64,000 nt of DNA from Chaenocephalus aceratus (lineage: Eukaryota > Chordata > Actinopteri > Perciformes > Channichthyidae), in the NCBI GenBank assembly GCA_023974075.1, contig CM043790.1, forward strand, positions 5,465,781 to 5,529,780, read 5' to 3'. Below are positions 48,354 through 64,000 of this stretch, in pieces. The notes beneath the pieces were generated by a model. It worked only from the letters and a program-made list of their open reading frames with translations. It had not been told where the DNA came from and searched no databases. Each line of letters begins with the position of its first letter. The stretch's first letter is position 1. The translations under genes and the position numbers were made by a program.

Positions 48354-49168
48354 TTAAAGATGAGCTGTTCAGCTGCTGCATTTCATTCTGCTATGATAAT
48401 TCTTTTTAAAGGGGATGTCCCTAATTTTAAGCTTTTATCAAGTTAAACCCGGTGTTGCGTGTTGGTGCCATTGTTTTGTCTGTCCGTAAAGATGAATTAA
48501 AGGAAAACTGATACCACTGTTAAAGCCTGTTGTTTCTATATTTTCAAATGAATTCCCAAGGCAGTGCCTCTATAGAGCGGTGCAGTGAGGACATATTTGT
48601 GTAGGCCGACCCACAATGTAGCATAGCATGGTCTCCATCGATTAAAAAGCAATGGGATTTTTCCATTCCATTTTGGAATATTGCAGAAAATAACATATTT
48701 TGCAAACATGATACTCATAAATGTTGTTCAGCAGGATAATCTCACAGATTAACAACACTTTTCCAAAAGTTGAAGTGGAAATGCAATCGGCAGAAGTCAA
48801 TAGCTAAGGCAATGCTATGAAATGCATTAAATGCAGTCCGTGTTAAGCCACTATTTTTATAACATACAAACTTCGGACATTCACCGACTAATGTTTGGTG
48901 TAATGACAGTCTCATTTAGACCCCGCGGTGAATTTAGTTTTCGGTTGCATATTCGACGGACATTCGCGGACCCGCCAGCAGCGTCAGTTTCCCCTGCTGC
49001 TGGCTGTATTACGACGGGAGATCTTCTCCGCGAAACGAGGCTTTCACTTAGGGACCATCAACAAATGACTTTTCAATTACACAAGAACATTTTTCTTTTT
49101 AATAAATCGACAGCTTGCCGATCGAGTGAATGTGAAGCAAATCCACGCTAGAGCATGCATTTGTTGAA

Positions 49169-50710
49169 CACACCTCTTTTTATTGCATTTTAATACTTTA
49201 AATACGTTTTAATATTTGTATGGAAACATTTGCATATTTCTTCAATAACTTCTAGATCATGTGACCTAATGACTCAAAATCAGTGCTGGATAAAATAACT
49301 ACACTGGCTGCATAGGACACACCTCTTTTTATTGCATTTTAACACTCTAAATATTTTTATATTAATATGTTGATGGAAAAATTAGCTTATTTCTTCAATA
49401 CTTTCCAGGTCATGTGACCAATTCACTCAAAATCAATGTTGGGTCAAAGAACTACACTGGCTGCATAGGACACACCTCTTTTTATTGCATTTTAATTAAT
49501 GCTGTCAAAATTATCGCGTTAACGGCGGTAATTAATTTTTTGAATTAATTGCGTTAAAATATTTAACGCATTTAATGCATGTGCAGAATGGCCCGCTCCA
49601 TACATCCCACCAGTGGCAGTGCCAGGGTATGGCTGGGGTGGGCTAAACCCATACCAAGAAATGGCTGAGCCCCACCATGAAAGATGATGTTAAAGTAAGC
49701 AAAATAAAGTCCGCCAACTCGCGCGGAGTAAATTGCACAGACAGCAGTTAGTAAGATTGATTTCAGTAGCCACTTGTCTGGAAATACCGAAGACCAGAAA
49801 CGGTTTTGAAAACTTTTGTCACGTAGTGATCGTCTTCTCAATAGAACATCTTTGATAATGTCTTCTGGCCAATCAGAATCAAGATAACGGCTTGGTGTTG
49901 TTGCAGGAAGTCCCGACGGAGAATACTTTTGCTGTAGTACAGGGGTGCAAACTGGTACGCAGGTTATGTGCGTAATCTGAAATGCGTAATCTGAAATGCG
50001 TACCGTCACTTGTGTCTCAAAGCGCATTTGCGTACGTATGTACTTGTGAAGCTTTTCCAGAAGGCGGTTAGATCACCGGACGACAGAGTCGGTCTCCGTT
50101 GCACAGACAGGGCTGCTGTTAACGTCGGTCTGTTCAACGGAATTGTGCCAAAACTACGCCGGCTGCGGAGGGAGACTCCCCCCCCCCCCTTCACTGGAGA
50201 ACTGCGCTAAAACAGCTGATCACAACGTTCACACTCTGTGGTCACGAAGTACTCCACTAGCCCCCCCCCCCCCGTCGACTTTCCTGAAGTACTCCCCCGT
50301 TGATAGAAATCAACACTAATGAATTAAGACCCCACAGTTTGATGATTGATAGGTGTGTGGGCTGTCTTTCATTTTGACACACAGAACATTTTATAATAAA
50401 CATACATACTGTGTTAAATGGATATATCCACCTTCTTTCATTCATCTTTCCATTCCCACAACAATATACATAAATAAATGGCATATTTTGGACATAGTTC
50501 GAATGGTGATTAATCATGATTAATTAATTTTTAAGCTGTGATTAATCTGATTAAAAATTGTAATTGTTTGACAGCCCTTTTAATACTTAAGATATTTTTA
50601 TATTAATATTTGAATGCGAAAATGAGCATATTGCTTCAATACCTTCCAGGTCATGTGACCGATTCACTCAAAATCAGTGTTGGGTCAAAGAACTACACTG
50701 GCACATGACT
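49169..50710. repeat. ~150-bp tandem repeat, three units, third interrupted by a hAT element
   Basis: The units start with 'cacacctctttttattgcat' at 49169, 49318 and 49471 and contain 'tcatgtgacc' and 'tcactcaaaatcagtgttgg'. The third unit is cut after ttttaat at 49496 and resumes at 50578 (ttttaatactt...). Confidence 0.85.
49497..50577. mobile_element. 1.08-kb hAT-like element nested in a tandem repeat
   Basis: The ends are TAATGCTGTCAAAATTATCG and (inverted) GGGCTGTCAAACAATTACAA, sharing GCTGTCAAA. The host repeat has TTTTAAT on both sides (49490-49496, 50578-50584), a 7-8-bp duplication as expected for hAT. The termini contain ATTAATC-rich sub-repeats. The interior carries C/G homopolymers at 50178 and 50261 but no transposase. 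Confidence 0.75.
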
Positions 50711-51860
50711 GCTGCTCTCTTTGATTATGTTTTGTCTCAACATGAGTTCAAGCATCATGTCATCGTGGAGCCTTGCACTTTTCTTCACTTCAGAGGATAT
50801 TTTCTTTTACACGTCTTTGGTGAGGCTTCTGCTTATGTTACCAGCCATTATTTCCTCTACTGGTGTCTATCTTAACATAGTGTAATAATAATTGCTGACA
50901 CCACTGGTTAAAGGAATGGTCCACTCATTAGATAATTAATCAAAACTTCAGTATTTAGTGAAACATTATGTTTAAACCATACCCTGAAGAAATCAGCGAT
51001 ATTCCCCGGTAAATAATGATTTTATAGCTCTTTTTTATCAAAACCTTTATATTCAGTCTGGCCGCCGCCATTTTTGCCATTTTCAGTAGTCACGTGATGG
51101 TCGTGACGTCATCCATGCGTTCACTTTGTCAACACACGGAAACATGGCTGAATATTTGAGTTCGGACTCGTCAGCAGAGGAAGAAGTTTTGATGTTTTAT
51201 CAGTATGACAATACGACACCCTCTGTCCTTAGACCCTCACATCGTACAAGGAAAAACTTCCGAAGAAAACCCACAGTTTAAAGGGAACATGGGAGAAACC
51301 TCAGGGAAAGCAACAGAGGAGGGATTCCTCTCCCAGGATGGACAGACGTGCAATAGATGCCGTGTGTAAATTGAAGAGATAATACATTTGCAACATAGGT
51401 AGTCCAGATGTTTGGAAATGCATGTGTGTATAATGGGAAGATGATATAAGATACTATATGTATGCATGTAGTACCACCCTTGCTAGCGATTCCCTCTCTA
51501 GTTTAGCATACTCAGCTTCGTTGTCCCTGGCCATAGAATCACGATTTTATGGGGCCGGAAAAAACTGGGGGAAAATACACACTAGTCGGTACTACGCTAT
51601 ATGGAAAGGCCACCAAAAACTGTCCTGGCCTGGACGCTAAAGGACGTTAAAACGGGACTAGCCGCTGCAATGGAAATGCGCTATAACATACCTTATTCTT
51701 ACTCCGAGCACTACTTCTGCTCCCCCGTCGCTTCACACTTGCAGAGGGCGATTTCTCAACTGGCCGAACTGGTGTCCTGGTCGGTGATGACACCAGAAAG
51801 ACCGATGGTACTGCATCTCCATTAAGTAATGGTTGTTCTTTAAATCCCATGTTATGTTTT
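50711..51860. other. Unclassified repeat-like region, no supported gene
   Basis: A short frame from an ATG at 51144 (MAEYLSSDSSAEEEVLMFYQ, stop about 25 codons later) looks like the N-terminus of a decayed transposon protein but matches nothing I can name. 51478-51640 recurs near 845-1010, which supports a repeat origin. Confidence 0.35.
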
Positions 51861-51876
51861 ATCATACTCTCAGAGT

Positions 51877-52038
51877 GGTGTGAGGGGTAGGGGTAGGGTT
51901 AGGGTAATGTTGTGAATCGAGTGGCCTGTGTTCGTCGTCCATAACATACGCCTGCCCATACCATAACCCCACCACCACCATGGGCCACTCGATTCACAAC
52001 ATTACCCTAACCCTAACCCTACCCCTACCCCTCACACC
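51877..52038. repeat. Hairpin with telomere-like arms
   Basis: The left arm 51877-51926 and right arm 51983-52038 are reverse complements over 50 bp; the right arm has one additional CCCTAA. Arm core: GGGGTAGGGTTAGGGTAATG followed by TTGTGAATCGAGTGGCC. The spacer is 56 bp. The arms contain the vertebrate telomere hexamer TTAGGG and the variant GGGGTA. Confidence 0.88.
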
Positions 52039-52373
52039 AGATACTGACTGGTTTTCGGACCCCCCCAGACCCCCCCAATAAAGCAAAACTGCACGTTTCA
52101 GAGTGGCCTTTTATTGTGGCCAGCCTAAGGCACACCTGTGCAATAATCATGCTGTCTAATCAGCATCTTGATATGCCACACCTGTGAGGTGGGATGGATT
52201 ATCTCGGCAAAGGAGAAGTGCTCACTATCACACATTTTTTCAGATTTGTGAACAATATTTGAGAGAAATGGTTATTTTGTGTATATAGAAAATGTTTTAG
52301 ATCTTTGAGTTCATCTCATTAAAAATTGGAGCAAAAACAAAAAGTGTTGCATTTATATTTTTGTTCAGTGTAG
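52039..52373. mobile_element. Fragment of a widespread fish DNA transposon
   Basis: 'ggcacacctgtgcaataatc', 'atgctgtctaatcagcatct', 'gccacacctgtgaggtggga' and the end 'atatttttgttcagtgta' match a family I recognise from many fish genomes, with terminus TACACTGAACAAAAATATAA. The inner side joins the telomere-like hairpin at 'ctcacaccag'. Superfamily not assigned. Confidence 0.6.
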
Positions 52374-52750
52374 TAAGATTGTGAATGCATGATGTTTAAC
52401 TGAGTATTTCTAACCAGTGATATTACTACCTTTACTGAAGTTAAAGACCAGTGTACTTTGTCTACTACTGATGGTGATAATGACGATAAATGGTAACACT
52501 TTGAACTCTTGCTCTTCACTGATTGTGGCGCCAGGTGCAAACTCACACTGAACATTGGGAAGCTCTTGCGTAAAACATATTAAAAAAACTGAAAGACACA
52601 TCTTTTATACAACGTTTAAATATTAGGGGGATGTAGTCCAAAGAAATTGTGTAATATTGTCATGTTGTAATATTGTGTTATATTGTGAGGCGTGCAGCAC
52701 ACAATAGAGTCTCAGACTGTAGGCCTACCTGTAGTAGGCCTACATTCTGT

Positions 52751-52752
52751 AG

Positions 52753-52815
<63 letters not shown>

Positions 52816-52843
52816 AACAACAACAACTACTACTACTACTACA

Positions 52844-52896
<53 letters not shown>

Positions 52897-52897
52897 A

Positions 52898-52941
<44 letters not shown>

Positions 52942-52954
52942 AACTACAACAACA

Positions 52955-52989
<35 letters not shown>

Positions 52990-53026
52990 AACAACTACTA
53001 CTACTACTACAACAACTACTACAACA

Positions 53027-53067
<41 letters not shown>

Positions 53068-53092
53068 AACAACTAATACTACTACTACAACT

Positions 53093-53127
<35 letters not shown>

Positions 53128-53146
53128 TACTACTACTACTACTACT

Positions 53147-53214
<68 letters not shown>

Positions 53215-53243
53215 TACTACTACTACTACTACTACGACTACTA
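52751..53243. repeat. Long trinucleotide array (ACT)n with (AAC) and (GAC) blocks
   Basis: 493 bp of ACT/CTA triplets. Scattered CAA triplets occur up to 53075, and two pure GAC blocks lie at about 53093-53125 and 53147-53213, each followed by ACT again. It gives poly-Thr, poly-Val, poly-Leu and poly-Arg frames that are artefacts. Confidence 0.95.
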
Positions 53244-54110
53244 TAATAATCTCTATCTCACTCCTAACACATCTAAATCTACTTCCAGCATGGATAAATG
53301 TTAATAAAATACATCCATTGTTTGTTCTATATGATTCTTGGAATCCAAAAAAACACATCGTCTTTCTAGAACAGATTACAGAAAGGTCTTTTATTTTGAA
53401 ACTCTACATCATAATGTCCTGATTTTCTCCGAGTGACTAGATGGGGTGTCCTGCTCTCACCCTGCAGTGAAATGAGTCTTTGATACTGGAGAGTTTTTGT
53501 TGTATTCTTATCTAAAAACAGAGGGATGATAGTTCATATAATAGAGACTTCAAACGTCTTTTATTTTGAAACTCTACATCAGAATGTCCTGATTTTCTCT
53601 AAGTGACTAGATGGGGTGAAATAAGTCTTTGATGATTGACAGTTTTGTATTTAATCTTATCTAAAAACAGAAGGCCCATATGAGATTTCAAAAATATTTT
53701 ATTTTTAAACTCCTTAAGTTTTACATAAACTCAGTTATAATGTGGTAGTTATACGTAGTTTGTTTTAACATTATATATATAGTACATATTTCTTAATGTA
53801 ATCCCCAGTATATATGAATATGTTTGGTATATTTGTTATTGACCGAGTAAGCGCTTTTATTTAGAAGGCAGTTTTCCCAGGCCTCTACCGTAATGCATAG
53901 GATATTCGCGCACCGCAATATAAAATAAATATATAGCGTGCTAGCTTGATTGCGTTTTCCCAAGTGGAGGCTGGCTTGACCGCAGTAAGGTTAAGCTGTC
54001 ATTATTAGGCTGTTATGCACTGTTGGAGTGGTAAGCAGCAGGCCTATCGTTTTTGGATATTTGTGGAGCGAGGTGGTCCGTGAGTGTTTTTGTATTGGTG
54101 AAGGGTCCTT
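53244..54110. other. Gene-free stretch with an internal duplication
   Basis: About 53375-53510 is repeated at 53553-53670 ('tcttttattttgaaactcta', 'tgtcctgattttctc', 'gtgactagatggggtg'), a direct repeat with period near 177 bp and a third weaker copy at about 53690. Confidence 0.65.
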
Positions 54111-54315
54111 GGTATGAAAAAGTTTGAGAAACACTGCGCTAGTGGATTGTCAACGGGGGAGCCTCGCTGCGGGGACATTATACAGACGGCCAGTCCGCCC
54201 CTGAAAAATGTCTATGCACACGTTATTATTAATAATATATATTTTTTAAATGGATTTTTTTTTTAAAACTCGTACACTCGGGGTCTCGCGACCCCCACTT
54301 TGGGAACCCCTGCCT
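54110..54315. mobile_element. hAT-type element remnant
   Basis: 'aaaaagtttgagaaacactg' at 54118-54137 and 'ccactttgggaacccctg' at 54295-54312 resemble hAT ends of the CAGGGGTTCCCAAAC type. An intervening 'ggccagtccgcccctg' end (54188-54203) belongs to the family at 10668-10885. Confidence 0.45.
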
Positions 54316-54560
54316 TAATGCACTGTCAAAAGATCAAGCTATTGTCGAGGCAGATCTGCGATTGGCCCATTGGCAGCTTTTGGTTGGAATAAATCTGAGC
54401 ACTCACTACTAGTCAGACAGGTTTAGTTGGGTTAGCTGATAAGAAAGCAGGTGACAAAGTCCATACATGTATACACAAGGGTGAGTCCTGAACACACCTA
54501 CATCAGGTTCATGACCCACACAGCTCGTGTCGTGTCAGTGTGAGCTGCGGACCAGGAAAC

Positions 54561-60486
<5,926 letters not shown>

Positions 60487-60570
60487 CAGTCACCATGACA
60501 ACCACCGTAAAAAAGATGGATTCACATCTGAAACCAACCTGTATCTTATAGGCCTTTGTTACCTGTCAGA

Positions 60571-60576
60571 AATAAA
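60571..60576 (+). terminator. Polyadenylation signal of the SDR gene
   Basis: AATAAA 85 bp after the stop codon, with a second AATAAA at 60591-60596 and a third downstream. This is the only plausible 3' end signal close to the gene. Confidence 0.7.
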
Positions 60577-60940
60577 GTAACAGAACTTAATAAAAGTGAA
60601 GAAAATAAACCCCTTTCTTGTGAAGCGTATAGACTTTATATCTGTCCAGTCACACCAACATCGCTGAGCCCTGAGATCTGATTCCGTAACAAGTCATCCA
60701 AAATATTTCCGACCCATGAGTTTTCGGTAGCTGTTGGTTCATCACACTAAGAGCACACACACATGCAACACATGCTAGTTGGAGGTGTAACACACTCAGG
60801 AAGCACAGTGCGAGCTAAGTTCCCCTGTTCAGATGAACTGCTGTGATCATCGTGCTAACAACGGAGAGTCATGTACCTTTGTGTCTAGCAGGAACAGATG
60901 ATGTAACACAACGTAGTCATCCGGAGTTTCCCTTTTTGAA

Positions 60941-61254
60941 TATGGTGTCAAACTCAAGGCCCGGGGGCCAAATCCGGCCCGCCACTTAATTTCATGTGGC
61001 CCCACAAGAGCTTGCAAAGAATATAATATGTTTATTATACGGTTACATGCCGATTTACAGAAGCACGTTGCCCATAAACTACATGTCCCACAATGCATCT
61101 CAAATTTGACTATCCGATAGGGTAATATAATTATTTTATATATATTAAATATTTATGTATGTATTTTTTATATAGTCTTAAAGTTACAACCGGCCCTTTG
61201 AGTGCAACCATAATGCTGATGTGGCCCGTGGTGAAATTGAGTTTACACCCCTGC
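60941..61254. mobile_element. Short hAT (Charlie-like) element
   Basis: The left 'ggtgtcaaactcaaggcccg' and right 'gtggtgaaattgagtttaca' plus cccctg are inverted repeats. 'ggcccg' sits near both ends. About 310 bp, non-coding. Confidence 0.65.
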
Positions 61255-61259
61255 TCTAT

Positions 61260-62187
61260 ATGGTACATTGTTTATGTAAAACGTGCGACGGACATTGTAC
61301 GTTTTTCAGACAGTTTTTGTCTTCCCGAGATGCAGCGGCTCAGCACTGACTGAGGTGGCCGACACGGGCAAACTCATTATAACGGCCAAGAGCACTTCCA
61401 TTAGGATAAGCACGCTGCCGCTTCCAAAACGATGCAAATCAAAAAAGATCTACTGGCAGCGTTCTGTTTTGATTAAAGGCTCTGCATGTTTTGAGAGCTC
61501 GGTGAAGATGTTTCTTCATTTGCACGTGTTTTTGCACATTTCCTGTTTTTATACGTGCATCGTGAAACTTCAGAGCGGTTCCTCCTCATTGGGCGGTTGC
61601 AGCGCGTTTGCACCTGTCTGTCGGCCACCGTATGGTTCACCTATTATTCACATTTGATCATCGGTTTTGAATATTTGAAAGAAACGACCGTACCACAGTT
61701 TCAGAGAAAAGAGAAAAGCAGGTTTAATTTCATGTCTAGATTTGAACCTTTTACACTCCTTGTCTCTAATACATGCCTCTTACAAAACAACCTACATATA
61801 GTTTCTCAGAAAGCCACTGAGAGGGCCCGGATCCGCTCCCACCCGCATCAGCGGACCGGTGCAGGGCTCGTGGTGCCTTCACTGTAATCAGTGTGAAACT
61901 CACTGAAGCGCGGCAAAACGTTCAAGATGGCCGCGTGCTCCAGTGCTTTTTAGAAAGTGTGCCTTTGTCAGGGAGGAGAAGAGCATCGATGTACTACAAC
62001 ATACAGTCATACATATCATCTGGAATTACACATCCATAACAACAATGATACACGGATCAGGAATCAGCCAGAATTATACGGTATAGCAATAATAATAACA
62101 ATTATTGATATTGTCTAAAAACTACACTTATGTTTTCATCTTTTCTTTCTTCTTCTTCTTCTTCAAAAAAAGAACCATATATTTATA
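61260..62187. other. Intergenic stretch between SDR and bcar1
   Basis: No gene supported. Open frames at 61283-61887 have no recognisable domain. Confidence 0.4.
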
Positions 62188-62193
62188 TTTATT
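62188..62193 (-). terminator. Candidate polyadenylation signal for bcar1
   Basis: AATAAA on the minus strand, about 335 bp downstream of the bcar1 stop. Other AT-rich candidates exist further left. Confidence 0.45.
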
Positions 62194-62527
62194 TATATAC
62201 TGGAAGTCCTTTTTCTTTCTTGGTTTTCTGACTTAACAGTAACTTCAATATTTACAGTGATTATTTTACAACCATTGGCCCAGCCCACTGAAAATACAAA
62301 TGTTCCTTTGAGTAGAATAAAAAGGAGGGATGGGGAGGAATGGTCCCAGTGGAAGGTGAGGTAGGAAGGGAGCAGAGGGTGGATGTGGGGTCTCCACCCC
62401 ACACTGGAGGGGCTCCACAGGTCCTCCTACCCCGAGCTGCAGGGGCGTACCATCCCTTCGTTCCGGGGGGGGGAGTCTCTGCCCGATGTTCCTGGGACTC
62501 TGAGTTTATGTCACTGCCCCCCCCCCC

Positions 62528-63167
62528 CTACATCACCAGCAGCTGCCCCAGCACCATCCTGAAGTGCTGCGTGCACCCCGCCAGCTCCCTCACCCTGTCC
62601 GTCATCTCCCTGGTGGCTCCGGGGGAGGGGTACTGCAGCGCCGCCGCCTTGGTGCTGATCACAATGTCTTTGAGTTTTTCGCAGAGCGTGTTGCTGCTCT
62701 GCCCCACGCGGGCCCTCACCTCGGGGCCCTTGGCCTGCCGGGACAGCGTGTCCCCGATGAACACTAGCTTGTGTGCGCTGAGGATGACGAACTTGCTGTG
62801 CGCCACGAAGATCTTTGGGGGTTGGTTAGAGTTGACGGCGGTGAAGAAGGCGTCGATGGCGTTGGTTACCGTGGTGACGTTCTGCTCACACTGCTCCTGG
62901 TAGAAGAGGAGGAGCTGCCGGTCGCCGTGGCACAGCTTGGAGGAGGAGGAGCAGGAGGAGGAGCCTCCAGAGCCATTCTGGGCCTGCTGGTTGGCTGGAG
63001 GGTGCAGTGGGGGCGGGACCCAGCCCGTCATGTCGTTGTTGATTGGCCGGCTGACTTCCTGCTCCAGCCGCTCAAACTGTTTAATCTGGGGAGGAGAGGA
63101 GGGGGACAGTTAATACTTAATGTCAATTATAAATGAATGAATTATGTTTGAGTAACATCTGACATTC

Positions 63168-63203
<36 letters not shown>

Positions 63204-63637
63204 AACCTTAGAAGGGATGCTGATAGTGATACACACACAGAATCATTATCAACCTCTGAAGCTATACACAGCTTATTATACTCGCTTAGCTCATATCATC
63301 TTTATTTTAAGCCAATCATATATCAAATATATGTCCTTTTCTATTTGTATAGTAGACATATATAAATAGAGCAGAGTAGATATGTTAGATATACTGCTGT
63401 GCCTATTTGTAGTGCATCACAGAATAAACGATATAACGGCTATAATATATATCATATTACTCTGTTTGTTGTGTGTAGAGGCTGTAGGTGTGTGTAAGTG
63501 TTTGTGTAGGTGTGTGTAGATGTGTGTGTAGACTGAGTAGAGACGGGTACCTGTTGCTGTTCCAGTTGTGTCTTGTGTCTGCTGATGTTGCCTTTCTCCA
63601 GCAGCTGTTTTTGGTTCTTCTCAAACTCTTCCTTTCC
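62528..63637 (-). CDS. bcar1: p130Cas/BCAR1 adaptor, last two coding exons (partial at right edge)
   Basis: Two minus-strand exons: 63637-63551 (29 codons, GKEEFEKNQKQLLEKGNISR then HKTQLEQQQ) and 63085-62528 (185 codons plus TAG). Both boundaries are GT-AG and phase 0. The second begins IKQFERLEQEVSRPINND, runs through a Gly/Ser-rich linker, then DRQLLLFYQEQCEQNVTTVT, PPKIFVAHSKFVILSAHKLV, FIGDTLSRQAKG and ALQYPSPGA, and ends LGQLLVM. This is the C-terminal FAT-like four-helix domain of the CAS family, nearly as I know it from mammalian BCAR1 and closer to it than to NEDD9, EFS or CASS4. BCAR1 is a Src/FAK-linked scaffold at focal adhesions, and this domain helps target it there. The SH3 domain, substrate region and serine-rich bundle must lie beyond position 64000. 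No further coding exon is visible at 63640-64000. Confidence 0.93.
63171..63202. repeat. (GT)n microsatellite in bcar1 intron
   Basis: Sixteen GT units. Confidence 0.95.
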
Positions 63638-63660
63638 CTGACAGATCAACACACAGACAC

Positions 63661-63755
63661 ACAGCTGTTACACCACTGGACACACAGCTGTTACACCACT
63701 GGACACACAGCTGTTACACCACTGGACACACAGCTGTTACACCACTGGACACACA
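63661..63755. repeat. 23-bp tandem repeat, four copies, upstream bcar1 intron
   Basis: The unit is 'acagctgttacaccactgga' plus cac, with starts at 63661, 63684, 63707 and 63730. It ends 24 bp from the right acceptor side of the next known exon boundary (63637). Confidence 0.92.
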
Positions 63756-64000
63756 TCTCTCTGTTTCTGGATCAGTAGACACAGAAAAGTAATGATCTGT
63801 CTCCCTCTAGTGGTGACTGACAGACACTGCAATCACTTTGAGTTGAAATCTATCGCTTATCTGTAAATCTGTAACGACATAGTGACTCTGAAGGTCAGGC
63901 AGCTGGATAAGGAAATGTTTACTCAAGGCTAACACGAGAGCTTGGCACCATTCAGTAGTGATCAACTATTCATAGTACTCTCAGATACAGCACCAGCTAC

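Noticed and set aside
51877..52038. True chromosome end or fusion site
   Set aside because: Only two or three TTAGGG units per arm and ordinary sequence on both sides; too short for a telomere fusion relic.
52673..53422. Long plus-strand frame rich in threonine (249 codons), and the matching poly-Val minus-strand frame
   Set aside because: Entirely produced by the ACT/GAC trinucleotide array; no domain outside the repeat.
61283..61887. Overlapping plus-strand frames of 110-124 codons between the SDR and bcar1
   Set aside because: No recognisable domain; they are downstream of the SDR polyadenylation signal and overlap each other in different frames.
62340..62903. 187-codon plus-strand frame
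   Set aside because: Antisense of the bcar1 last exon; its openness is explained by the GC-rich coding strand opposite.

Overview
The window looks like a piece of a spiny-rayed teleost fish genome. It has vertebrate split genes with GT-AG introns, very long CA/GT microsatellites, many fish-type non-autonomous DNA transposons, L2-like LINE tails, and a fish-style tRNA-derived SINE. The species cannot be named from the sequence alone.

Layout: roughly the first 42 kb contain no protein-coding gene I can support. That stretch is a transposon and satellite landscape. It holds a lone tRNA-Pro gene (minus strand, 2637-2708), a fragment of a hAT-type transposase, two sets of PIF/Harbinger-like elements, a 58-bp minisatellite, a textbook 754-bp hAT element with intact target-site duplications, and a 4.3-kb composite element carrying a near-identical inverted duplication of about 0.5 kb. 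It also holds a LINE remnant (23.4-25.6 kb) in which two separate minisatellites have grown inside the reverse-transcriptase reading frame.

The gene-bearing part starts near 42 kb. A complete five-exon D-type cyclin (296 aa, plus strand, 42479-46867) retains the LxCxE motif, the cyclin box and the C-terminal phosphodegron threonine. A block of repeats follows at 47-54 kb: a TTAA-flanked MITE, a hAT element that landed in a ~150-bp tandem repeat, a hairpin with telomere-like arms, and a 0.5-kb trinucleotide array. Next comes a complete seven-exon short-chain dehydrogenase/reductase of the sniffer/C-factor-like type (264 aa, plus strand, 54561-60486). At the right edge, on the minus strand, are the last two coding exons of the p130Cas adaptor gene bcar1 (62528-63637), running out of the window.

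The three genes are not an operon and share no obvious pathway. The cyclin drives CDK4/6 in G1, the SDR is a probable NADP(H)-dependent carbonyl reductase, and BCAR1 is a focal-adhesion scaffold. The neighbours of the cyclin here (SDR, bcar1) are not those of mammalian CCND1 (LTO1/FGF19). This leaves open that it is the fourth vertebrate D-cyclin lineage (ccndx) and not the true ccnd1 orthologue. No new multi-gene system was found; the most unusual items are structural (LINE-born minisatellites, the inverted composite element and the telomere-like hairpin).
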